NCBI GenBank assembly: GCA_016707205.1
Contig: JADJHZ010000006.1
Coordinates: 62,001 to 126,000, forward strand
Direction: 5' to 3'
Source of the DNA: Haliscomenobacter sp.
Lineage (GTDB): Bacteria > Bacteroidota > Bacteroidia > Chitinophagales > Saprospiraceae
DNA length: 64,000 nucleotides
Within the stretch, counting starts at the first letter, position 1. The number at the start of each line of letters is the position of its first letter. Both the position numbers and the translations under genes were made by a program. The notes under the pieces were generated by a model. That model was not told the origin of the DNA. It worked only from the letters and a program-made list of their open reading frames with translations, and did not search any database. Shown here one piece after another: positions 54,276 through 62,414 of the stretch.

Positions 54276-55100
54276 CTAGTTAGAAAGTTCGGGGATCAGA
54301 ACAAACCCGTTGGTTGCCTGCCTCCCGAAAAGATCGTAAGCAATCCAAAGGTAGCCGCCTTTACCCCAGTCGCTTCCCCAAGCGCCCATCACTTCAAACG
54401 CCTGCTTGGCCTCGTCATATCCAACGGCCAGAAGGGTATACACCTGAATGTCCTGGCCTTGGGGCAACCACGACCGAAGGCCAAGAGCCTGGGCGAAGGA
54501 AGGGTCGGCCTGAAATTCGATCACCACCGGGTTCCCGCGCATAATAGCTTTCCGGGCTTCGAAAACCCGCTGAGAAGGTTTGGTCACCTCCCGGAACAAT
54601 TGCAAATAGTTCGCAATCCGAAACCGCGGAGTCGCCTGCACCGCACTGGTGAGGTAGGTCGCCCCATAGGGGATGATAGCCGCATTGATGGTTCCCTCTT
54701 TCGCAAGGAACAGGAAAATCTCTTCCCAGGAAAGGCTTTGCTTGGTTTGGGAGAGGTTCAGGGAAATAAATTCCGGGCTGAGGTTGGATTTATAGTTTTT
54801 CTCCAGGTTATTATAATATTCCAGGCAGGAGGCAAGCAGGTACGTTTGCTCCATTCCCGGGAGTTCGCATTTTCTCACCGGCATCATGTACGGCTTCAGA
54901 TTTTGTTCTTTGAGGTTGTCCAGCGTAGTTCCGCCGATTCCTCTCACGGTAAGCATCAATTGATCTGCCAAAGCGGCGTCGGAAATGCCGAAAGCCGCCG
55001 CCTGATTCCCTTTGGGGATGGGCTGGATCTGACTGTAAAGGGGATAACATCCTAAACCAAACAAGAGGAAGGCAATTGGGAAGAGGGCCTGCTTTTTCAT
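54276..55100 (-). CDS. Papain-like protein lacking all catalytic residues
   Basis: A 274-residue exported protein (signal peptide ending near LYSQ) whose layout follows family C1 peptidases. LKPYMMPVRKCELPGMEQTYLLAS takes the place of LPPVRxQGxCGSCWAFA; LSPEFISLNL is the usual SPxxxY helix; LLAVGYDEAKQAFEVMGAWGSDWGKGGYLWIAYDLF is the usual His-region to NSWGxxWGxxGY end. In my alignment Cys is Glu84, the oxyanion Gln is Cys78, His is Val220 and Asn is Gly239. The fold seems kept, the chemistry lost, so it is a pseudo-protease, perhaps a binding protein or inhibitor. A coiled-coil exported gene lies upstream. Confidence 0.75.
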   Translation of the reverse strand: MKKQALFPIAFLLFGLGCYPLYSQIQPIPKGNQAAAFGISDAALADQLMLTVRGIGGTTLDNLKEQNLKPYMMPVRKCELPGMEQTYLLASCLEYYNNLEKNYKSNLSPEFISLNLSQTKQSLSWEEIFLFLAKEGTINAAIIPYGATYLTSAVQATPRFRIANYLQLFREVTKPSQRVFEARKAIMRGNPVVIEFQADPSFAQALGLRSWLPQGQDIQVYTLLAVGYDEAKQAFEVMGAWGSDWGKGGYLWIAYDLFGRQATNGFVLIPELSN

Positions 55101-55118
55101 GCTTTTTCCAAGACAACG

Positions 55119-55154
55119 AACCCTGCATGGAATTTCGTTTCCATGCAGGGTTCA
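55119..55154 (-). terminator. Strong hairpin between two minus-strand genes
   Basis: GAACCCTGCATGGAA (55119-55133) with 55140-55154, a perfect 15-bp stem, 6-nt loop. Two smaller hairpins lie at 55190-55210 and near 55236-55251. The group separates the coiled-coil gene from the papain-like gene. Confidence 0.6.
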
Positions 55155-55279
55155 AAATCAATTAAAGTTTATTTAAACTGCCCAAAGTGGTATGGGAAAT
55201 CCCCATACCCCTTCGCATCAGGTATACCTGTTTCCGGAAGCGAGTCCGGTATGGTTTCGGTTCTCCCGGATTAGCAAGC

Positions 55280-55948
55280 TTAATTGATCCTTTTCAGTTT
55301 TTCCTTCACCCGTTCAACCATTTTTTGCTGATTTTCAATTTCCATCGTTCTGGTTTTCTGGGAGGAGGCATTCAATTCGAGGTCTTTTTTCGCTTCCTGG
55401 ATCTTTTTTTCCGCGTCCAGTATGGTTTTCTCCAGGTTTTCCTGCTCCTTCTGCAACTTCGCAAACTCTTTATTCAGGTCCTTCAGAACGGTTTCCTGTC
55501 CTTCCAGTTCAATTTCCACTTTGCGGATGCGGGTATTCCGGAGGAATCCGTCCAGCCAGGATTGCAAAGCCGGAATTTTATCGGCATGGTCATAAGAAGA
55601 CAAATAAGCGCCTCCCAGATCAAACCAAACGGCTACCTCGGCGCCTGCTCCCCGCTCATTCACGGTGGCGTATACGTCGATGGTATTCGCGCTCAGGCTG
55701 GGCAGCGACGCATTATCTCCGAAAATCTCCCCTGTTTTGCGGTCCTTTTCCGGTTTGCGAATATTGTTTGACTTCAGGAAATCCATCCAAAGCTTTTCCA
55801 CTTCCTTGGCATTCAAGCTATCTACCTGAATAGAGAAGCTATTATTCGTGCCAAGGCTCATCACCCTTTTCCCTTCCATAGGCGTCTGGGCGGAAGCCCA
55901 TCCAAGAGCCAGGAACATAAGGCAAAAAGTAAGGCGTAAGATTTTCAT
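55280..55948 (-). CDS. Exported coiled-coil hypothetical protein
   Basis: A 222-residue protein, signal peptide ending near GWASAQ, then a small alpha/beta domain (NSFSIQVDSLNAKEVEKLWMDFLK..., VYATVNERGAGAEVAVWFDLGGAYL) and a long charged coiled coil over the last about 85 residues (LEGQETVLKDLNKEF to RVKEKLKRIN). Similar proteins occur in many Bacteroidota without assigned function (from memory). It is upstream of the papain-like gene on the same strand. Confidence 0.72.
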   Translation of the reverse strand: MKILRLTFCLMFLALGWASAQTPMEGKRVMSLGTNNSFSIQVDSLNAKEVEKLWMDFLKSNNIRKPEKDRKTGEIFGDNASLPSLSANTIDVYATVNERGAGAEVAVWFDLGGAYLSSYDHADKIPALQSWLDGFLRNTRIRKVEIELEGQETVLKDLNKEFAKLQKEQENLEKTILDAEKKIQEAKKDLELNASSQKTRTMEIENQQKMVERVKEKLKRIN

Positions 55949-56075
55949 AGAATGGTTATTAAGTTGTTTGAAATCAGATTCCTTTGTTTACATCATTTGC
56001 CAGCTTTAGACGGTTCGCTCCCTGAAAGGTCACCCCATGACGCACAAAACCTGTTTTTGCCAAGTATCGCGCCGG

Positions 56076-57617
56076 TCAAAGCGGGATATTCCCATGCTTT
56101 TTCCGGGGCAGGTGCGCCACTTTGTTTTCGGTCATGGCAAACGCCCGGATCAGCTTGCGCCGGGTTTCCTGGGGGTCGATTACTTCGTCGATGAAGCCCC
56201 TCTGCGCTGCCCGGTAAGGATGCGCAAACGCCTCCTGGTATTCTTTTTCTTTAGTAGCCAGCATTTCTGCGGGGTCTTCCGCTTCGGTAATTTCTTTGCG
56301 GAAGATGATTTCCGAAGCGCCTTTGGCGCCCATAACCGCGATTTCGGCGCAAGGCCAGGCAAAGTTCATATCGGCGCCGATATGTTTGGAATTCATCACG
56401 TCATAAGCGCCTCCATACGCTTTGCGGGTAATCACCGTGACCCTGGGCACGGTCGCCTCGCAGAACGCGTAGAGGAGCTTGGAGCCATTGACGATAATGC
56501 CATTCCACTCCTGGTCGGTACCCGGAAGAAAGCCCGGAACGTCCACCAACACCATCAACGGAATATTAAAGCTATCGCAGAACCGCACAAAGCGGGCGCC
56601 CTTCCTGGAACTATTTACATCCAGCACGCCAGCCAGACACATGGGCTGGTTGCCCACAATACCTATGCTCCTCCCTGCCAGGCGGGCAAACCCGACCACG
56701 ATATTATCCGCAAAGCCCTCGTGGATCTCAAAATAAGAATCCTTGTCGACAATGCCCCGGATCACGTCGCGCATATCGTACGGATGGTTGGGATTGTCCG
56801 GAACGATGTGGCGGAGTTCTTCCCTTAGCTCGTCCTTGAGCTCATAAGGGAGCAGGGGCGTTTTCTCTTCGCAGTTTTGCGGAAAATAGCTCAGCAATTG
56901 ACGTACCTTTTCCAGGCAATCGATGTCGTTGGCAGCGGTGAGATGGGTAACCCCGGATTTGACCATGTGGGTTTGGGCGCCGCCTAAGTCTTCGGAACTG
57001 ACCTCTTCGTTGGTCACGGTTTTAACGACGTTGGGGCCGGTCACAAACATATAGGAAGTGTCCTCCACCATAATAATAAAATCCGTCATCGCCGGGGAAT
57101 AGACCGCCCCTCCGGCGCATGGCCCCATGATCGCTGAAATCTGAGGAACCACCCCGGAGGTCATTACGTTCCTGAAAAAAATGTCGGCGTATCCCCCCAG
57201 CGAGTTGACGCCCTCCTGTATCCTGGCGCCGCCGGAGTCGTTCAGGCCGATCACCGGCGCTCCGTTGCGCATTGCCAGATCCATGATCTTGCAGATTTTT
57301 TCGGCGTGCGTTTCCGACAGCGACCCACCGAATACCGTGAAATCCTGGGCGAAAACGTACACCAGTCTCCCGCCTATCGTCCCGTAGCCGGTAATCACGC
57401 CATCTCCCGGGAATTGCTGATCCGCCATGCCAAAATCATTGCACCGGTGATGGACGAACATGCCGATTTCCTCAAAGGAATGGGGATCCAGAAGGAAATG
57501 GATGCGCTCGCGGGCGGTAAGCTTTCCTTTTTGGTGCTGGCTTTCCATTCGTTTGGCGCCTCCGCCCAATTTAGCCTCTGCTGTTTTTGTGTTTAGAAGT
57601 TCCAGTTTGTCTTTCAT
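56076..57617 (-). CDS. Acyl-CoA (propionyl-CoA type) carboxylase, carboxyltransferase subunit
   Basis: A 513-residue beta subunit that transfers carboxyl from biotin to acyl-CoA, most likely propionyl-CoA. The crotonase-like halves are present: GGSLSETHAEKICKIMDLA, GLNDSGGARIQEGVNSLGGYADIF, QISAIMGPCAGGAVYSPA (oxyanion hole) in the N half and VPGFLPGTDQEWNGIIVNGSKLLYAFCEATVPRVTVITRKAYGGAYDVM in the C half. Length fits PccB. A methylmalonyl-CoA decarboxylase or acetyl-CoA type is possible. The biotin carboxylase subunit is not nearby. It is divergent from the aminotransferase. Confidence 0.94.
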   Translation of the reverse strand: MKDKLELLNTKTAEAKLGGGAKRMESQHQKGKLTARERIHFLLDPHSFEEIGMFVHHRCNDFGMADQQFPGDGVITGYGTIGGRLVYVFAQDFTVFGGSLSETHAEKICKIMDLAMRNGAPVIGLNDSGGARIQEGVNSLGGYADIFFRNVMTSGVVPQISAIMGPCAGGAVYSPAMTDFIIMVEDTSYMFVTGPNVVKTVTNEEVSSEDLGGAQTHMVKSGVTHLTAANDIDCLEKVRQLLSYFPQNCEEKTPLLPYELKDELREELRHIVPDNPNHPYDMRDVIRGIVDKDSYFEIHEGFADNIVVGFARLAGRSIGIVGNQPMCLAGVLDVNSSRKGARFVRFCDSFNIPLMVLVDVPGFLPGTDQEWNGIIVNGSKLLYAFCEATVPRVTVITRKAYGGAYDVMNSKHIGADMNFAWPCAEIAVMGAKGASEIIFRKEITEAEDPAEMLATKEKEYQEAFAHPYRAAQRGFIDEVIDPQETRRKLIRAFAMTENKVAHLPRKKHGNIPL

Positions 57618-57836
57618 TACCGGAAAGGGTTATGGTTAAATAATTCAATTTGGAACAAGGGGCAATAAAGGGATAAATGTTCCGATTTTGCCTCCTCTAA
57701 ATTACGCAATCTGGCGCATTACCTGAAAAATGCGCCCATCAAACTTGAGAGAGATTGTAAAAAGAAGGAAAAAAATGTTTAACTTAACCCGTAACGGAAC
57801 TAATTTTAAGCGATTTTAGCACAAACAAAATATAAC

Positions 57837-59048
57837 ATGTCCATTTTAGAGAAAGTCCATCCGCTGTCGGATAAAGTGATGCGTATGGCTGAATCCGAAA
57901 CCTTGCGGATGGCAGCCTTAGCCCGGGAACTGAAAGCGCAGGGCAAAGATGTAATCAACCTGAGTATCGGAGAGCCCGATTTTGACACCCCTGCTCATAT
58001 CAAGGAGGCTGCCAAAAAAGCGCTGGACGAGGGTTTTACCAAGTATACGCCTGTTCCGGGCATCCCGGAACTGCGCGAGGCGATTTCGCTCAAACTCAAA
58101 CGCGACAACGGGTTGAATTTCAAGCCCAGTCAGATCGTTGTTTCCAACGGAGCCAAACAATCCCTGGCCAACGTGTTTTTTTCCTTGCTCAACGAAGGGG
58201 ACGAAGTCGTCGTGCTGGCGCCGTATTGGGTTAGCTATATCGAAATGGTCAAAATCGCCGGAGGGAAGCCTGTGGTCGTTTTTGCCGGGATAGAGCAGGA
58301 TTACAAGGCGACAGCCGCCCAGATTGCAGAGGCCATCACGCCCCGCACCAAAGCGTTGCTCTTTTCTTCCCCCTGCAATCCTACCGGTTCGGTATATTCC
58401 AGGGATGAATTGGAAGCAATTGCAAACGTTGTGGCCCCCCATCCCCAAATCACGGTCATTTCGGATGAAATTTACGAATACATCACCTTTGCAGGCAAAC
58501 ACGTCTCTATAGGTATTTTTGATCAAGTTAAGGACCGGACGGTCGTGGTCAACGGCTTTTCCAAGGGGTTTGCCATGACGGGATGGCGCCTGGGGTATAT
58601 TGGCGCGCCCGAATGGCTGGCTGCCGCCTGCTCTAAAATCCAGGGCCAGTTTACTTCCGGCGCCAATTCGTTTGGCCAAAAAGCGGCCGTAACCGCGCTT
58701 ACCTCCGACCTCGGGCCCACCTACCAAATGCGGGAGGCCTTCCTCAAGCGGCGGGATCTGGTTACTGGTTTACTCAGCCAAATACCTGGATTCAAGGTGA
58801 ACAAACCGTTGGGGGCGTTCTACAGCTTTCCAGACATCAGCAATTTCTACGGGAAAAGCGATGGGACTTTTACCATAAACAACGCGGATGATTTCAGCGA
58901 GTTTATCATCCACAAAGCGCAAGTGGCCCTGGTTTCCGGTGCTGCATTCGGAGCGGATCAATGTATTCGCTTATCTTTTGCCGCTTCGGAAGAAGAATTG
59001 GTAACGGCTATCCGCAACATTGGAGAAGCGGTTGCGCTCCTGAGATAA
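57837..59048 (+). CDS. Class I/II aminotransferase, aspartate aminotransferase-like
   Basis: A 403-residue PLP enzyme of fold type I, subgroup I-gamma (AspC of thermophile type). NLSIGEPDFDTP at the N terminus, SSPCNPTGSVYSRDEL, SDEIYEYITF and Lys243 in NGFSKGFAMTGWRLGYIG (the PLP Schiff base) are all visible, with the Arg of the C-terminal substrate site in CIRLSFAAS. Aspartate is the likely amino donor; prephenate or other acceptors are possible. A hairpin follows. Confidence 0.93.
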   Translation: MSILEKVHPLSDKVMRMAESETLRMAALARELKAQGKDVINLSIGEPDFDTPAHIKEAAKKALDEGFTKYTPVPGIPELREAISLKLKRDNGLNFKPSQIVVSNGAKQSLANVFFSLLNEGDEVVVLAPYWVSYIEMVKIAGGKPVVVFAGIEQDYKATAAQIAEAITPRTKALLFSSPCNPTGSVYSRDELEAIANVVAPHPQITVISDEIYEYITFAGKHVSIGIFDQVKDRTVVVNGFSKGFAMTGWRLGYIGAPEWLAAACSKIQGQFTSGANSFGQKAAVTALTSDLGPTYQMREAFLKRRDLVTGLLSQIPGFKVNKPLGAFYSFPDISNFYGKSDGTFTINNADDFSEFIIHKAQVALVSGAAFGADQCIRLSFAASEEELVTAIRNIGEAVALLR

Positions 59049-59069
59049 ACGTTCTTCTGTTTTCTTTTT

Positions 59070-59117
59070 CAACCCCGCCCAAGGCTTGGTTTCCCAATAA
59101 GTCCTTAGGCGGGGTTG
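59070..59117 (+). terminator. Terminator after the aminotransferase gene
   Basis: CAACCCCGCCCAAGG (59070-59084) with CCTTAGGCGGGGTTG (59103-59117), 14 of 15 pairs, preceded by a T-rich run. Confidence 0.7.
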
Positions 59118-59165
59118 TACCCTTCCCATCTAGCCATTCAAAAGCCTGGTAATTTTTCGCTCTGC

Positions 59166-59198
59166 TATGACAAAGTTGTCAGGCCAATCCTATATTTG
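59166..59198 (+). promoter_or_regulatory. Promoter of oligopeptidase B gene
   Basis: TATG (59166-59169), 21 nt, TATATTTG (59191-59198), an exact -7 box. It rules out the upstream ATG at 59167 and supports the start at 59233. Confidence 0.5.
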
Positions 59199-59232
59199 CA
59201 GTTCGCATTTTTTTGATGACCAGTCTACTACC

Positions 59233-61278
59233 ATGAAAAATACACCCCCACAAGCGCATTCCGTTACTCATTCCCTCTCTATCCACGGCGAAACCCGGAT
59301 CGATCCCTACTTCTGGCTTAACCAACGGGAAAACGCCGATGTTCTGGAATACCTCCAGGAAGAAAATGCTTATTTGGAAAGCCAGTTGGCCCATACCAAG
59401 CCCCTTCAGGAAAAAATATTCCAGGAAATAACCGGGAGGATCAAACAGGAAGACCAATCTGTACCCTATCTGGAGAATGGATACTACTATCTGACCCGGT
59501 TTGAATCCGGAAAGGAATATCCCATTTACTCCCGGAAGAAAGGCAGTCTGGACGCCGGGGAAGAGGTCTTGCTGGATGTCAACGAATTAGCGTCGGGGCG
59601 CGCCTATTACAGCGTTGGAGACAAAGCCGTCAGCCCCAACAACCGGTTTCTTGCTTTTGGCGAAGACACCCTGAGCCGGCGCATCTATACCCTGCGGTTC
59701 AAGGACTTGACCACCGGTGCGTTCCTGCCCGAACAAATCCCCAACACGACCGGGCTGGCCGCCTGGGCAAACGACAACGCCCACGTTTTTTATACAGCCA
59801 AAGACCCTCAAACCCTTCGCGGGTATAAGGTCATGCGGCACAAGCTGGGCAGCCCAATAGAGGAAGACCAGGAAGTATTCCGGGAAGAAGAAGAGACCTA
59901 CGATACCTTTGTATACCATTCTAAGTCGAAGAAATACCTGATTATTATTTCTTCCCAAACGATCTCTCAGGAATACCGCATCCTGGAGGCAGATAACCCG
60001 ACCGGCGCTTTCGAGGTATTCCACCCACGGGAACGAGGGCTGGAATATAGCATCGAACACTTCGATGACCGGTTTTATATACGGACCAACCTCCATGCGA
60101 GGAATTTCCGGTTGATGGTATGCCCGGAAAATAAAACGAACAAATCCTTCTGGCAGGAAGTCGTTCCTCACAGAGAAGACACGCTGCTGGAAGATCTGGA
60201 GGTGTTCAAGGGATTTTTGGCGCTTTCTGAACGAAATCAGGGTATTACCCAAATCCGGATCATTTCCTTTTCAGGAGAAGACCATTACATTTCCTTTCCG
60301 GAAGAAGTTTACCTGGCCTACACCTCGATCAACATGGAATTTGACCGGGAGTTGCTGCGCCTGGGCTATCAGTCGCTCACGACGCCGGTCACTACCTTTG
60401 ATTACAACATGCGCACCCGGGAACTGACCCTGCTCAAACAGGAGGAAGTCCTTGGCGGATTTGACAAAGCGAATTACCATTCCGAACGGCTTCATGCGAT
60501 CGCCAGGGACGGCGCCAAAGTCCCCCTGTCCATCGTATACCGAAAAGGCTTTCCCAAAGACGGCACGCAACCCGTGTTGCTGTATGGGTACGGGTCTTAT
60601 GGATTCAGCATGGAGCCCTATTTTAGCGCAGCCCGGATCAGCCTTCTGGACCGGGGCTTTGCTTTCGCCATTGCGCACGTCCGGGGAGGGGAGGATTTGG
60701 GCAGAGCCTGGTATGAACAAGGCAAATTGCTGCACAAAAAAAATACCTTTTACGACTTTATCGACTGTGCCGAGTACCTTCTGTATCATCATTTCACCTC
60801 CCGGAATCACCTCTATGCCATGGGAGGCAGCGCTGGAGGATTGCTAATGGGCGCCGTGGTCAATATGCGGCCGGAGATCTGGAAAGGCGTGGTCGCGGTT
60901 GTTCCTTTTGTGGATGTTGTTACAACCATGCTGGATCAAAGCATCCCCCTTACCACGTTTGAGTACGACGAATGGGGCGATCCTCGGATCAAGGAATACT
61001 ACGACTACATGCGCTCCTACTCCCCATACGACAACGTGGAGAAAAAAGCCTACCCTGCCATGCTGGTCATCACGGGGCTCCACGATTCCCAGGTGCAGTA
61101 TTGGGAGCCGGTAAAATGGGTTGCCAAGCTCCGGGCCTATAAAACCAACGACGAGCCATTGTTACTGTTCACCAACCTGGATACGGGGCACAGCGGAGCA
61201 AGCGGCCGCTTTGAACGCTACCGGGAAACGGCGCTGGAATATAGCTTCCTGCTGGATCTGGAAGGCATTCGGGATTGA
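59233..61278 (+). CDS. ptrB: Oligopeptidase B (prolyl oligopeptidase family S9A)
   Basis: A 681-residue serine peptidase that cleaves short peptides after basic residues. N-terminal propeller (DPYFWLNQRENADVLEYL start) and C-terminal hydrolase with GGSAGG (Ser533), LHDSQV (Asp618) and DTGHSGASG (His653), the classic order. YGSYG, RGGEDLGRAWY and TSRNHLYAMGGSAGGLLMGAV fit PtrB rather than prolyl oligopeptidase. There is no signal peptide, so it is cytoplasmic. It is convergent with the desulfurase gene with 6 bp between stops. Confidence 0.92.
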   Translation: MKNTPPQAHSVTHSLSIHGETRIDPYFWLNQRENADVLEYLQEENAYLESQLAHTKPLQEKIFQEITGRIKQEDQSVPYLENGYYYLTRFESGKEYPIYSRKKGSLDAGEEVLLDVNELASGRAYYSVGDKAVSPNNRFLAFGEDTLSRRIYTLRFKDLTTGAFLPEQIPNTTGLAAWANDNAHVFYTAKDPQTLRGYKVMRHKLGSPIEEDQEVFREEEETYDTFVYHSKSKKYLIIISSQTISQEYRILEADNPTGAFEVFHPRERGLEYSIEHFDDRFYIRTNLHARNFRLMVCPENKTNKSFWQEVVPHREDTLLEDLEVFKGFLALSERNQGITQIRIISFSGEDHYISFPEEVYLAYTSINMEFDRELLRLGYQSLTTPVTTFDYNMRTRELTLLKQEEVLGGFDKANYHSERLHAIARDGAKVPLSIVYRKGFPKDGTQPVLLYGYGSYGFSMEPYFSAARISLLDRGFAFAIAHVRGGEDLGRAWYEQGKLLHKKNTFYDFIDCAEYLLYHHFTSRNHLYAMGGSAGGLLMGAVVNMRPEIWKGVVAVVPFVDVVTTMLDQSIPLTTFEYDEWGDPRIKEYYDYMRSYSPYDNVEKKAYPAMLVITGLHDSQVQYWEPVKWVAKLRAYKTNDEPLLLFTNLDTGHSGASGRFERYRETALEYSFLLDLEGIRD

Positions 61279-61284
61279 TTAGGC

Positions 61285-62414
61285 CTAAATCCCGATCTTT
61301 TTCAATTGCTCCAGAAGGAAATCGGCTTCCTGCACGGTGTTCAGATGGGAAAAAGAAAACCGGATCGTTTTTCTTGGGGAGTCTTTTTTTAGTGCATCCA
61401 TGACGTGCGAGCCCGCATCGGCGCCAGAGCTGCAGGCGCTTCCTCCAGAAACCGCAATGCCCGCAATATCCAGGTTGAGGAGCAGTAGTTCCGTTTTGGG
61501 CCCGGGAGGAAACCCCACGCTCAGCAGTTTATAGTGGCCCTGGCCAAAGGGGTCGCCATTCCATTCGATGTCCGGGACTGCCTCCTGGAGCTGCTGCGCA
61601 AGATAGTCTCTGACCACTTTATTTTGGTCCTTCTCTGCTCCATTTCCCCGTAACCTATCGATAAAGCCGTAGCCATCCCCAGGATGCCCGCAATGTTTTC
61701 GGTACCCCCGCGCATATTCCGCTCCTGAGAGCCCCCATCCAGGAAAGGCCTTAGGGCGTTTTGCTGGTTGATGTAAATGAATCCAACCCCCTTAGGTCCA
61801 TGGAACTTATGCGCCGAACCGGCCAGAAAATCGATGGGCAGTACATTCAGATCGATCGGATAATACCCCAGCGTCTGAACCGTATCCGTATGGAAATAGG
61901 CTCCAAAGCGCCGGCAAAGCGCCCCGATTTCCTGTAGGCTGGCTAATGTCCCCACCTCGTTATTGGCATGCATCAGCGACACCAGGGTCTTTGCGCCGCC
62001 AATAGCCAGCAAGGACTCCAGGTGTGCCAGGTCAATATGCCCGTTTTGCGTTTGCTGCACAAAAACCGCTTCCACACCCTGATCCAGCCGGAGCGCATCC
62101 AGAGAATGCAATACGCAATGGTGTTCCGTTCTCGAACTGATGATCCGCTGAACGCCTAAATCCCGGACGGCGCATTTCAAGGCCATGTTATTGGCCTCGG
62201 TTCCTCCGGAAGTAAAAAAGATCTCCCCAATAGAGGAATTCAGCAAGGTAGCTATTTGTTTGCGCGCCTGTTCGATCGCTGCCCGGGCTCTCCGCCCTTC
62301 CTCATAAATCGAGGAGGGGTTCCCATTGATTTCCCGAAAAGCGTGGATCATGACCTCCATCACCTCGGGGTCCAGGGGAGTTGTTGCGGCGTTATCGAAA
62401 TAAATACGATTCAT
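61285..62414 (-). CDS. Cysteine desulfurase, IscS/NifS type (frameshifted)
   Basis: The protein (about 376 residues) supplies sulfur from cysteine for Fe-S clusters and thiolation. N terminus MNRIYFDNAATTPLDPEV, HHCVLHSL, the PLP Lys203 in SAHKFHGPKG, GGTENIAGILGM and GGSACSSG (catalytic Cys near residue 330) all match. The frame breaks after EQRRTKIK: a TTT run at 61618-61620 lacks one base; with it the protein continues VVRDYLAQQLQEAVPD. Both halves are intact, so an assembly error is likely. Its ATG overlaps the stop of the upstream class-V gene (ATGA), suggesting translational coupling. Confidence 0.87.
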
